Part shown: positions 1 through 7,741 of the stretch, piece after piece | Layout: each line of letters begins with the position of its first letter | How positions within the stretch are numbered: position 1 is the first letter of the stretch | Assembly: GCA_016235545.1 (NCBI GenBank) | Contig: JACRKB010000048.1 | Location: forward strand, 1 to 32,565 | DNA: 32,565 nt | DNA from: Verrucomicrobiota bacterium | GTDB taxonomy: Bacteria; Verrucomicrobiota; Verrucomicrobiia; Limisphaerales; SXTU01 | Direction: 5' to 3' | Position numbers and translations under genes: made by a program | The notes under the pieces: generated by a model | Databases searched by the model: none | What the model was told of the DNA's origin: nothing | Seen by the model: only the letters and a program-made list of their open reading frames with translations

Positions 1-78
1 GAAGTGAACAGCGAGAATGCGACGCATCATGCGACCCACCGTCGAGTGAGTTTTGCACAGACATGGCTTTCCAGCGTT

Positions 79-106
79 CCTTCGCCTCCTTCGCGGTCTT
101 CGCGCG
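79..106. repeat. Nonamer tandem half-array (CCTTCGCCT type)
   Basis: Three degenerate 9-base units, CCTTCGCCT, CCTTCGCGG and TCTTCGCGC, run head to tail. No complementary arm is visible nearby; it could lie upstream of the window. The same unit forms a complete hairpin at 27903-27965 and a related unit does so at 8796-8955. The rest of positions 1-135 shows no supportable gene. Confidence 0.6.
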
Positions 107-135
107 ACCCTCCACGATCTCAACTGCATGGTTGG

Positions 136-1221
136 CTAAAGTTTCCGGTGATTCGCCGCGCTGACGGGGATGTCTTTCGGCGCCTCGACCAGCAGGCGTT
201 TCACGTCGGCCACGAAGGCGCGCACGTCGGCCTCCGTCGTGTCCCACGCGCACATGAGGCGGCAGCCGCCCTGCCCGATGAAGGTGTAGAATTTCCAGCC
301 CGCAGCCCGCAGCGCGGTGATGAGCCACGGCGGCATCTCGATGAAGACTGCGTTCGCCTCGCGCGGGAACATGAGGCGCAGCTCGGGCAGCGCCACCAGC
401 TCGTCGTGGAGCAGCGCGGCCATCGCGTTCGCATGGGCGGCGTGCCTCAGCCACGCGCCACCTTTGAGCATCCCCACCCACGGCGCGGAGAGGAAACGCA
501 TCTTGGAGGCGAGCTGGCCGGACTGCTTGCAGCGGTAGTCGAACTCGTGCGCCAGCTCGCGGTTGAAGAAGACCACGGCGTCGCCCACAGGCGAGCCGTT
601 CTTCGTGCCGCCGAAGCACAGCACGTCCACGCCGGCCTCCCACGTCACCTCGCGCGGCTTGCAGCCCAGGGACGCGACGGCATTGGCGAAGCGCGCGCCA
701 TCCATGTGCAGCTTGAGGCCAAGCTGCTTCGTCCTGGCCCAGATGGCCTTCAGCTCTGCGGTGGAATAGACCGTGCCCAGCTCGGTGGACTGCGTGACGC
801 TGACGGCGCGGGGCTTGGGGTAATGCACGTCGGAGCGCTTCCTGACCATCCGCTCGATGCTGGCGGGGTCAATCTTCCCATCCGCGCCGGGCACGGTGAG
901 CACCTTCATGCCGTTGCTGAAAAACTCCGGCGCGCCGCACTCGTCTGTCTCCACATGGGCGGTCTCGTGGCAGAGGACGCTGTGGTAGGACTGGCCCAGA
1001 GATGCGAGCGAGAGGGAGTTTGCCGCCGTGCCGTTGAAGACGAAGAACACCTCGCACTCCATCTCGAATGTTTCTCGCAAGAGGTCGGCGGCCTGCGCGG
1101 TCCAAGGGTCATCACCATAGCTGGGGGCGTGGCCGCAGTTGGATTCTTCGAGAGCCTTCCATGCCTCCGGACAGACCCCGGCGTAGTTGTCGCTGGCGAA
1201 GTGGCGGCGGGCGGATTGCAT
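136..1221 (-). CDS. ltaE: Threonine aldolase-type PLP enzyme (beta-eliminating lyase family)
   Basis: This 361-residue cytosolic protein matches the low-specificity L-threonine aldolase family. Such PLP enzymes cleave L-threonine or allo-threonine to glycine and acetaldehyde. Visible hallmarks are the early FASDNYAG segment (residues 8-15), FNGTAANSLS (62-71) contacting the cofactor phosphate, HMDGARFANA (172-181) with Asp174 for the pyridine nitrogen, and CFGGTKNG (202-209) with Lys207 as the expected Schiff-base lysine. The length is normal for the family. It is transcribed divergently from the pseudopilin gene across 223 bp and has no partner on its own strand. The family is clear, but substrate preference within it (threonine, phenylserine or another beta-hydroxy amino acid) cannot be read from sequence, so the symbol is tentative. 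Confidence 0.85.
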   Translation of the reverse strand: MQSARRHFASDNYAGVCPEAWKALEESNCGHAPSYGDDPWTAQAADLLRETFEMECEVFFVFNGTAANSLSLASLGQSYHSVLCHETAHVETDECGAPEFFSNGMKVLTVPGADGKIDPASIERMVRKRSDVHYPKPRAVSVTQSTELGTVYSTAELKAIWARTKQLGLKLHMDGARFANAVASLGCKPREVTWEAGVDVLCFGGTKNGSPVGDAVVFFNRELAHEFDYRCKQSGQLASKMRFLSAPWVGMLKGGAWLRHAAHANAMAALLHDELVALPELRLMFPREANAVFIEMPPWLITALRAAGWKFYTFIGQGGCRLMCAWDTTEADVRAFVADVKRLLVEAPKDIPVSAANHRKL

Positions 1222-1385
1222 GCTGGCCGAGGATGCACAGGCTGAGGTTCGGTATCAATTTGCAATTGTCCCGCGATGACCGCGAAGGGGGTGCGAAGGG
1301 ACAAGCCACCTCCCGTCGAGCACGTCGCGGCTCGCGCGCCCCCTGGGCTTTGGCGCGAAGTCAGACGCTCCGGTTGTGTGGCGAA

Positions 1386-1414
1386 TTGACATGCGCGCCG
1401 GCTGGCGGGATAAG
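1386..1414 (+). promoter_or_regulatory. Sigma-70-like promoter for the pseudopilin gene
   Basis: A perfect -35 hexamer TTGACA (1386-1391) is followed by a 17-base spacer and GATAAG (1409-1414), which matches the -10 consensus at four of six positions. It predicts a transcript starting near 1421, about 24 bases before the ATG at 1445. This is a prediction from sequence only. Confidence 0.55.
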
Positions 1415-1444
1415 TAGCCCGACCCGCAACCAACTTTGGCCGAC

Positions 1445-2287
1445 ATGAAATCAACGGACTTTGCCGCGCGACCGCTCCCCAGGGCCGGCTTCACGCTCAT
1501 CGAATTGCTTGTCGTCATCGCCATCATCGCGATTCTGGCGGGGATGCTCCTGCCCGCCTTGGGCAAGGCGAAGCAGAAGGCCCACGGAACGCAGTGCATG
1601 AACGGGCTGAAGCAGCTCGAACTGGCCATCACGATGTATAGCGACGATCACGAGGACAAAATCATCTCCAACAACAACGCCCCGGCTGCCGCCACCTCTG
1701 CCGAGCCGAACGCCTGGATTCAGGGCAACGTCCAGCTGGGCAGCGCCACTTACACGAGCGAGATTCGCAACGGCAAGCTCTTCCCTTACCACAACACGGA
1801 GAAGATTTACGTCTGCCCCGGCACGCGTGCAAAAACTGTTGCGGGCGCTCCTGCGGGCATTCCACACCACCGGTCTTATGCGATGTCGGTCGGGGTTAAC
1901 TGCACGGTGGAGGCGCGCAGTGTCAGACGCATCGCCGAGATACAAAAACCCTCGGACTTGATTGTCTTCTTGGAGGAGAACCCGGTCAGCATCGACAACG
2001 GGGCCGCCGGCATCCGGCCCTTGAGCGCGCTGCAAGGAGGGGCTTGGAACACTTGGAACCCGCCCTCGGGCCGGCACAACAATGGGGCCGCCATTTCCTT
2101 CGCCGACGGTCACGTCGAGAACTACGTCTGGAAAGGCGCGTTCATCCGCGTCAACACCCAATACAACGACATGACTCACCCAACCCAGCGCACTTCCGCC
2201 ACCGCCAACCCGCTGAACGGCACCTTCAACGTCGGCGTGAATGATGTTGACTCTCTCCGCATGGCAAATGGTTTGAACTACCAGTAA
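1445..2287 (+). CDS. Secreted pseudopilin-like protein with H-X9-DG motif
   Basis: The 280-residue product begins with a class III (type IV pilin-like) signal: a short basic leader, a Gly15/Phe16 cleavage site, Glu20 at mature position 5 and a hydrophobic stretch to about residue 38. The prepilin peptidase should cleave it. Near the C-terminus, [16 protein letters not shown] has His followed by nine residues and Asp-Gly, the prepilin-processing-associated H-X9-DG motif common in Planctomycetes and Verrucomicrobia. These proteins occur in large paralogous families whose role is poorly known; they are not core pilus genes. A TTG nine bases upstream (1436) is an alternative start, but the ATG is preferred because it gives a normal short leader and fits the promoter. 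No pilus assembly genes are nearby. Confidence 0.85.
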   Translation: MKSTDFAARPLPRAGFTLIELLVVIAIIAILAGMLLPALGKAKQKAHGTQCMNGLKQLELAITMYSDDHEDKIISNNNAPAAATSAEPNAWIQGNVQLGSATYTSEIRNGKLFPYHNTEKIYVCPGTRAKTVAGAPAGIPHHRSYAMSVGVNCTVEARSVRRIAEIQKPSDLIVFLEENPVSIDNGAAGIRPLSALQGGAWNTWNPPSGRHNNGAAISFADGHVENYVWKGAFIRVNTQYNDMTHPTQRTSATANPLNGTFNVGVNDVDSLRMANGLNYQ

Positions 2288-2345
2288 GCCACGCAATCCC
2301 CGCTCGCCAAAAGTTTCCCGTCGGTCTAATACGCCGCCCAAGATT

Positions 2346-5300
2346 ATGAGCGGCCCATGCCCATTCCCCGCCCCGTGCCGGCGACTTGCAATCGCGGCCC
2401 TGTCCAGCCCGGCAGGGCGAGACTCCGTCGAGCCACCCTTCGAGCGCAGAGAGGGTAGCACGGCGGGTTTCTCGAATCGTCTGGCCGGGATGCTCGCCTG
2501 GCTCGCGCCTTCCTCGTCGGCAAATGGGGTTCGACGGAGTCTCACCCTACCAGTTTTGGTGACATTGCTCGCGTTGACCCTCCTCGCCCCCGCAGCCCCG
2601 CGCACGCCGTGGTCCACCTCGCGCGTCACCGGCTCGCCGAATCCTCCTGCGCCCTTCGTGGTCGAGCGCGCCTTCCCGCAGCTCAACTTCAACCGACCGG
2701 TCGAGTTCATGCGCCAGCCAGGGAGCGCCCGCTGGGTTTTGCTGGAGGAAGGCGGCAGGCTGGTTTCCTTCCGCCCGGACGCCGGCGTGACGAACACCGA
2801 CCTCGCGTTGGATTTCACAACCTTCCGGCCCGATTCCGCGCGCACATTCGGATTCACCTTCCACCCCGGTTTCGCGACGAACCGATTCATCTTCATCAAC
2901 AACAACGAGAGCTTCGGCAAGACGAACGGCGCTCGCGTCTCGCGCTTCACCGCCACGTCGCTGGACCCGCTGCGCCTCGACCCCGCCAGCGAGCGCGTCA
3001 TCCTCCGCTGGCTCAGTGGCGGCCACAACGGCTGCACGCTCGTATTTGGTCCCGACGGGATGCTCTATGTTTCCACCGGCGACGCCGCCGTGCCGGACCC
3101 GCCCGACCATCCGCACAAGACCGGCCAGGACATCTCCGACCTGCTCGCCTCCATCCTGCGCATTGACGTGGACCGCACCGAGGGCACGAACAACTACGCC
3201 GTGCCCAAGGACAACCCCTTCGTCACCACGCCCGGCGCGCGGCCCGAGGTGTGGGCGTTCGGCTTCCGCAATCCTTTCCGCACCAGCTTCGGGCCGGACG
3301 GAATGCTGTGGGTCGGCGACGTGGGCTGGGAGCAGTGGGAGATGGTTTATCGCGTGAAGCGTGGCGGCAACTACGGCTGGTCCATCACCGAGGGCCCGAA
3401 CTCCCGCGTCCGCACAGACGTGAGGCCCGGCCCCGGCCCCATCATCCCCGCCATCGTCGCCATCCCGCACAGCGAGGGAGCCAGCGTCACCGGCGGCCGC
3501 TTCTATCGCGGGAAGAAGTTTCCCAAGCTCATCGGCGCATACATTTTCGGCGACTGGGAGACCGGCAAATTCTGGGCACTCCGCCACGACGGCGACAAGC
3601 TCCTCTCCAACGACGAGCTTTGCGACACGGTGCTGAAACCCGTCTCCTTCGCCGAGGACGCCGACAACGAACTGCTCATCCTCGATCATCAGGGCGGCAT
3701 CCACCGCTTTGCCCCCAACCCCGCGCCGCCTGCGAACCAGGCCTTCCCGCGCAGGCTCTCCGAGACCGGCCTCTTCGCCTCTCTCAAGCCTCTCTCGCCC
3801 GCGCCCGGCGTCGAGCCTTACGCGCCCGCCGCGCCGATGTGGAACGACGGCGCGGTCGCGCAGCACCACCTCGCCATTCCCGGCCAGGGCGTCATCGCCA
3901 CGACCAACGCGCGCAGGGTCATCTCCGGCTTCATGTGGCGTTTTCCGACGGACACAGTCTTCGCCCGCACGCTCACGCTGGAGATGAAGAAGGGCGATTC
4001 CGCCAGCGCCCGCCGCATCGAAACGCAGCTCCTCCACTTCGACGGCCAGGGCTGGAACCCCTACACCTACCGTTGGAACTCCGCGCAATCCGACGCAGCG
4101 CTCGTCCCCGCCGAGGGCGCGGGCGACACCTTCAACGTGACCGACGCCACCGCGCCCGGCGGACGCCGCGAGCTGGCGTGGCGCTTCCACAGCCGCGCCG
4201 AATGCCTCCGCTGCCACAACGCATGGGCGAGCGAAACCGTCGGCTTCAACTGGCTGCAACTCGGCGCGGCCACCTACTCGCCAGCGAAGGGGCAGACCAC
4301 CACACCCAGCGAACTCCGCCGCCTCGAAGCGCGTGGCCTCGTGCAGGTGAGCGGCGTGCCGAAGGACCTCGCCCGCCTTGTTAGCCCGCACGACGCGACG
4401 CAGCCGCTCGACCTGCGCGCCCGCTCCTGGCTCCACGCCAATTGCGCGGCGTGCCACCGCACCGGCGCGGGCGGGGCCGTGCCCGCACACCTCAACGCGG
4501 ACAAGAAACTTGCCGAGCTGCGGGCGGTGGATGCCAGGCCCACGCGCGGCGACTTCGGCCTCGACGATGCGCGCGTCATCGCGCCGGGCCGGCCTTACAG
4601 CTCCGCGCTCCTCTGGCGCATCGCGACAGAAGGTGCGGGCCACATGCCGATGACGGGGTCGCGGACGGTGGATGAGGCGGGTGCAAGGCTGGTGGCCAAA
4701 TGGGTTGGAGACATGAAAAAGCCTGAAGCGGACGCGGACACCAGGTTGACCGGCAACAGCGCCTCATTGCGCACCGCGCTCGTGGCAAACGACCTGCCAA
4801 CCGCAGCCCACAACCAGTTGGTCGCTGGAATTTCGATGAACACCAACGCCCTCGTGCGCGACCTCTTCCAGCGCTTCCTCCCGCCCGAGCAACGCCGCCG
4901 CACGCTCGGCTCGGACTTCGCCCCGTCCGAAGTGCTCGCGCTGCGCGGCGATGCCAAGCGCGGCAGCGCCGTCTTCGCCAACGAGTCCGGCGGACAGTGC
5001 GTCCGCTGCCACCGCGCGCACGGCGCGGGCCGCGACTTCGGCCCCGACCTCACCGGCATCGCCCGCAAATACGACCGCGCCGCGCTGCTCACGCACATCA
5101 CGCAGCCCAACCTCTTCGTCGCGCCCGAGCACCGCACACACTCAGTGATGCTCCGCGACGACACTGAGCTGACCGGCTTCCTCAAGTCGCGCACGCCCAC
5201 GGAACTTCTCCTCCGCATCGAAGACGGCACAGAACGACGCATCCCCGCCACGCAAGTCGCGAGCTCCCGCGAGTCCGCCCTCTCTGCGATGCCGGAGGGC

Positions 5301-5363
5301 CTGCTCGGCGCGCTCACCGCGCAGGAAGTCGCCGACCTTCTGGAGTTCCTCCTCACCAAGTAG
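2346..5363 (+). CDS. PQQ-dependent sugar dehydrogenase fused to cytochrome c domains
   Basis: A 1005-residue exported redox protein. Residues about 100-460 resemble the soluble glucose/sorbosone dehydrogenase beta-propeller, with FGPDGMLYVSTGD, ILRIDVDRTEG, WAFGFRNPFRTSFGPDG and GGNYGWSITEGP. A linker region follows, then three CXXCH heme sites: Cys620-Cys623-His624, Cys700-Cys703-His704 and Cys885-Cys888-His889. The last lies in the Pirellula/Verrucomicrobium-type heme-binding domain (GPDLTGIARKYDR to MPEGLLGALTAQEV). The fusion would pass electrons from an oxidised sugar to its own hemes in the periplasm. The N-terminus is doubtful: residues about 23-69 are encoded by a terminal-inverted-repeat element, and the hydrophobic export segment (LPVLVTLLALTLLAPAAP) begins only after it. 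The native start may have been displaced; later TTG/GTG codons near 2555 are alternatives. Confidence 0.85.
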   Translation: MSGPCPFPAPCRRLAIAALSSPAGRDSVEPPFERREGSTAGFSNRLAGMLAWLAPSSSANGVRRSLTLPVLVTLLALTLLAPAAPRTPWSTSRVTGSPNPPAPFVVERAFPQLNFNRPVEFMRQPGSARWVLLEEGGRLVSFRPDAGVTNTDLALDFTTFRPDSARTFGFTFHPGFATNRFIFINNNESFGKTNGARVSRFTATSLDPLRLDPASERVILRWLSGGHNGCTLVFGPDGMLYVSTGDAAVPDPPDHPHKTGQDISDLLASILRIDVDRTEGTNNYAVPKDNPFVTTPGARPEVWAFGFRNPFRTSFGPDGMLWVGDVGWEQWEMVYRVKRGGNYGWSITEGPNSRVRTDVRPGPGPIIPAIVAIPHSEGASVTGGRFYRGKKFPKLIGAYIFGDWETGKFWALRHDGDKLLSNDELCDTVLKPVSFAEDADNELLILDHQGGIHRFAPNPAPPANQAFPRRLSETGLFASLKPLSPAPGVEPYAPAAPMWNDGAVAQHHLAIPGQGVIATTNARRVISGFMWRFPTDTVFARTLTLEMKKGDSASARRIETQLLHFDGQGWNPYTYRWNSAQSDAALVPAEGAGDTFNVTDATAPGGRRELAWRFHSRAECLRCHNAWASETVGFNWLQLGAATYSPAKGQTTTPSELRRLEARGLVQVSGVPKDLARLVSPHDATQPLDLRARSWLHANCAACHRTGAGGAVPAHLNADKKLAELRAVDARPTRGDFGLDDARVIAPGRPYSSALLWRIATEGAGHMPMTGSRTVDEAGARLVAKWVGDMKKPEADADTRLTGNSASLRTALVANDLPTAAHNQLVAGISMNTNALVRDLFQRFLPPEQRRRTLGSDFAPSEVLALRGDAKRGSAVFANESGGQCVRCHRAHGAGRDFGPDLTGIARKYDRAALLTHITQPNLFVAPEHRTHSVMLRDDTELTGFLKSRTPTELLLRIEDGTERRIPATQVASSRESALSAMPEGLLGALTAQEVADLLEFLLTK
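2411..2551. repeat. 141-bp terminal-inverted-repeat element, copy 1
   Basis: The 24-base ends (2411-2434 and 2528-2551) are inverted copies matching at 21 of 24 positions, with the core GAGACTCCGTCGA against TCGACGGAGTCTC. The element lies inside the 5' coding region of the PQQ dehydrogenase gene and is translated as GRDSVEP through NGVRRSL. A second copy is at 28058-28205. It encodes no protein of its own, so it resembles a MITE or REP-type palindrome. Confidence 0.8.
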
Positions 5364-5726
5364 TGGCAGGGCCCCATCACTAGCCGGAGCTCCGAAGTGG
5401 AATGGCCGCGAAAGGTTCCCCGCTGTTTCCAGTGGAATGGAGTCAGCGGGGAAATCCGCGCAGGAGTCGCGCATGAAGGTAGCCGGTGGGAAGCTCCGCC
5501 TGCGGAGCGCACGCACCGGGGTTGGCTCCAAGCGCACGGCGCCCCGTGCGGGGCGCATGAATCATCGCCCTGCCAAGGTGGGGCTGTGCCAAGATGCGCC
5601 CGGAGCAGAAGTCAGGAGCCAGGAATCGTCCGAATTCTGACTCCTGGCTCCTGACTTCCGTCTCCCCTCGGTGGCCGCTGTTTTTTCTATTTGCCCGGCG
5701 CGGGCTTTTGGTCAACATCGCCCACC
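5364..5726. other. Intergenic region with hairpins, no gene
   Basis: This 363-bp gap holds no convincing reading frame. It contains GC-rich hairpins at 5493-5508 (stem GCTCCGC) and 5539-5556 (stem GCGCCCCG, 2-base loop), and the heptamer hairpin at 5608-5658. A weak 5-bp stem followed by TTTT lies at 5693-5709. No sigma-70 promoter stands out ahead of the membrane-protein gene at 5727. Confidence 0.5.
5608..5658. repeat. Heptamer-array hairpin (GTCAGGA type)
   Basis: A perfect 17-base inverted repeat (5608-5624 and 5642-5658) has arms made of the 7-base units GTCAGGA and GCCAGGA. The loop is 17 bases. A single-armed relative of the same unit overlaps the end of the FKBP gene at 9197-9230. 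Confidence 0.8.
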
Positions 5727-6845
5727 ATGCAACGGCTTACATTTCAACGCGCGCTCGTCGCGGGGCTGGTCTGCCTGGCGGGTGTGTCGCTGGGCGCGGA
5801 ATTCAAATTGAAGGACGGGACTTTGCTGACTGGCGAGGCGCTCGGTGCCAACGAGAAGAGCGTCGTGATCAAGAACACCGAGGGCAAGATGTTGCCGCGC
5901 ACGGAATGGAGCAAATTCACGAAGGAGACGCTCAAGGAAATCGCGAAGAATCCGAAGATGCGCCAGTTTGTGGAGTTGCTCATCGAGGACGCCGCTCCCG
6001 CAGGTGTCGGCGCGGGCGGGGAGGTTGTCATCCCGGAAGTCGTGGCCTCCAAGCGCGAGTGGAAGAAGCCAAAGGAAGTGGCGGAGAAGCCCGTGTTGCC
6101 GGAAAAGCCGGGCATCATTGCCGGGGTGTTCACGACTGGCGTGGGCTGGTTGAGCCTGATCATCATCTATGCGGGCATCATCTACGCGGGTTTCGAGGTG
6201 GCCCTCTATCGTCGCCGTCCCAAGCAGCTGGTCATGGGCTTGTCCGCCATTCCCGGCATTGGCTTCTTCGCACCCATCGCCTTCCTCTGCATGCCGGCGG
6301 TGAAAACCGTGGATGAAACCAAGCCCAACGCCGTGGCGCAGGCCGCCGCGATACAGGCCGCCAAGGATGCGCAAAAGCCGGAGGAAAAACCCGCAGGCCC
6401 CGGCAAGAAAAAGCCAGGCCTCGCCTTCGGCAAGAAGTCAGACGAGGCCGCCCCCGCTGCCACCGGGCACAAACCCGTGGCCACCACCAAGCCCGGGGCC
6501 ACGGCCGCACCCGTCGCCGCCGCCTCGCCCGTGACTGCCCCCGCGCCGCAAGGCGCCCCGAAGCTCGAACCAGCCGTCTATCGTCGGGGCGAGACCAACA
6601 TCAACAAACGATTCATCGAAACCAAGTTCGGCGGCTTCTTCAAAGCCGTCCTCGGCCCCGCCGAGAAGGAGATGTGGCTCGTCTGGGTCACAGCCACCGG
6701 CGGCGAGTTCTGGAGCAAGCGCGTCGTCAGCATCAGCCAGACCGAGGTCGTTGTGAACTGCCCTCAGGAAGGCGGCGGCACCCTCGACCAGACCCTCCAA
6801 ATCGTCGAAGTCTCGGAAATCCACCTCCGTCCCCAGGAAGGCTGA
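5727..6845 (+). CDS. Membrane protein of unknown function with Ala/Pro/Lys-rich linker
   Basis: I do not recognise a family for this 372-residue protein. It starts with a signal-peptide-like segment (residues 1-22, ending VSLGAE). Next comes a region containing FKLKDGTLLTGEALGANEKS, reminiscent of the short beta modules found in many envelope proteins of this phylum. Two hydrophobic segments follow (about residues 132-153 and 162-186). A disordered Ala/Pro/Lys linker (about 200-280) leads to a soluble C-terminal domain (about 285-372). The ATG at 5727 is chosen because it gives the signal-like N-terminus; an in-frame upstream start at 5691 would add 12 residues with no such feature. The stop lies three bases before the adenylate kinase ATG, so the two are probably co-transcribed. 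Confidence 0.75.
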   Translation: MQRLTFQRALVAGLVCLAGVSLGAEFKLKDGTLLTGEALGANEKSVVIKNTEGKMLPRTEWSKFTKETLKEIAKNPKMRQFVELLIEDAAPAGVGAGGEVVIPEVVASKREWKKPKEVAEKPVLPEKPGIIAGVFTTGVGWLSLIIIYAGIIYAGFEVALYRRRPKQLVMGLSAIPGIGFFAPIAFLCMPAVKTVDETKPNAVAQAAAIQAAKDAQKPEEKPAGPGKKKPGLAFGKKSDEAAPAATGHKPVATTKPGATAAPVAAASPVTAPAPQGAPKLEPAVYRRGETNINKRFIETKFGGFFKAVLGPAEKEMWLVWVTATGGEFWSKRVVSISQTEVVVNCPQEGGGTLDQTLQIVEVSEIHLRPQEG

Positions 6846-6848
6846 CCC

Positions 6849-7430
6849 ATGAAGCTCCGCACCATTCTGCTCTTCGGCGCACCCGGTTCCGGCAAGGGCA
6901 CGCAGGGCAAAATCCTCGGCACCATCCCAGGATACTACCATTGCGCCTGCGGCGACGTGTTCCGCAACCTCAACGCCGACAGCCGCCTGGGCCACACCTT
7001 CCTCGATTACTCCAGCCGTGGCGAACTCGTCCCCGACGAGGCCACCGTGGACCTCTGGCGCAACAACATCCAGGCCAACACCATGCTGGGCCGCTTCAAC
7101 CCCGAGCGCGACACCGTCGTGCTCGACGGCATCCCGCGCAACGCAGCCCAGGCCCAGATGCTTCAGGGCACACTCGATGTCCGCGCACTTCTCCACCTCA
7201 CCTGCCCCGACCGGAACAAAATGATCGAGCGCCTCCAGCGCCGCGCCCTGCGCGACAACCGCCTCGACGATGCCAACCTCGACATTATCCGCACCCGGCT
7301 TCAGGTCTATGACCAGGAGACCAAGCCCGTGCTCGACTTCTACGGGCCAGACGTGGTCCGCGACATCAACGCCACCCAGACGCCAGTGGAAGTCCTCCGC
7401 GACATCCTCCGCGTCATCGCCACGCTCTGA
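6849..7430 (+). CDS. Adenylate kinase-family nucleoside monophosphate kinase
   Basis: This 193-residue cytosolic P-loop kinase has the adenylate kinase Walker A motif GAPGSGKGTQ at residues 10-19, the nucleotide-binding segment CGDVFR, and VVLDGIPRN in place of the usual DGFPR. It has a short LID (RRALRDNRLDDAN) instead of the long, often zinc-binding LID of most bacterial Adk proteins, so it resembles the short-LID form. The likely reaction is phosphoryl transfer between ATP and AMP or another NMP. It sits between a membrane protein (3-base gap) and a zinc-ribbon protein (2-base gap), not beside secY and map as the housekeeping adk often is. It may therefore be a second, specialised paralogue. 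The family is firm; the substrate is not. Confidence 0.85.
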   Translation: MKLRTILLFGAPGSGKGTQGKILGTIPGYYHCACGDVFRNLNADSRLGHTFLDYSSRGELVPDEATVDLWRNNIQANTMLGRFNPERDTVVLDGIPRNAAQAQMLQGTLDVRALLHLTCPDRNKMIERLQRRALRDNRLDDANLDIIRTRLQVYDQETKPVLDFYGPDVVRDINATQTPVEVLRDILRVIATL

Positions 7431-7432
7431 CC

Positions 7433-7648
7433 GTGGGCCGGCAGTTCAACGAGTTCAAGGCGTCGGAACTCCACTGCCCCAAGTGCGGCGTCTCCCAGCC
7501 CGTGCGCGAACGCGCCTCGGCGCTCCACGGCTCGCAGACCATTGAACTCCTCTGCTCACGCTGCGCCACCGTCGTCGGCCACCACACGGTGATTGACCAC
7601 AGCCTCGGCGGCAAACTGGCCAAGCTCGTCGGCAAGCTGCTCAAATAG
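7433..7648 (+). CDS. Small zinc-ribbon protein
   Basis: A 71-residue protein starting at GTG two bases after the adenylate kinase stop. Two CXXC knuckles (Cys15/Cys18 and Cys41/Cys44) form a zinc ribbon, followed by a short basic C-terminal helix (GKLAKLVGKLLK). No signal peptide or membrane segment is visible. The function is unknown; nucleic-acid or protein binding is typical of such domains. The tight spacing supports it as a real gene. Its stop TAG lies within the left copy of the 12-bp direct repeat that brackets the next repeat element. Confidence 0.75.
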   Translation: MGRQFNEFKASELHCPKCGVSQPVRERASALHGSQTIELLCSRCATVVGHHTVIDHSLGGKLAKLVGKLLK

Positions 7649-7739
7649 GAAGCCACAGATGGACACAGACAAGCACAGATGGAAATCGGTTCCCCTCTGC
7701 ATCTGTCTTCATCAGTGGCCATCACTGGCTCAAATAGGA
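7639..7739. repeat. Decamer-array hairpin flanked by 12-bp direct repeats
   Basis: The insert (7651-7727) begins with three units near CACAGATGGA (period 10) and ends with a degenerate complementary arm; 7651-7682 pairs with 7699-7730 at 23 of 32 positions. GCTCAAATAGGA occurs perfectly at both 7639-7650 and 7728-7739, directly bracketing it. This has the form of an insertion with target-site duplication. Removing one copy plus the insert places the zinc-ribbon stop TAG immediately beside the epimerase Shine-Dalgarno and ATG. Confidence 0.75.
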
Positions 7740-7740
7740 G
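7736..7740 (+). promoter_or_regulatory. Shine-Dalgarno AGGAG deciding the epimerase start
   Basis: AGGAG lies one base before the ATG at 7742, closer than the usual 5-9 bases, as part of TAGGAGCATG. It supports that ATG over the upstream in-frame ATG at 7679, which lies inside the repeat element. Most of the site lies within the right copy of the 12-bp direct repeat. Confidence 0.5.
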
Positions 7741-7741
7741 C

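Noticed and set aside
2547-4643. A 698-codon open frame on the minus strand opposite the PQQ dehydrogenase gene
   Set aside because: Low-complexity, Gly/Val/Ala/Arg-rich translation with no domain. It is a shadow of a high-GC gene on the other strand, as are those at 1451-3037, 9319-11199, 10880-12763 and 25549-26844.
5693-5709. GCCCG-GCG-CGGGC-TTTT as a terminator
   Set aside because: A 5-bp stem with only four T residues, about 330 bp downstream of the previous stop; too weak to call.
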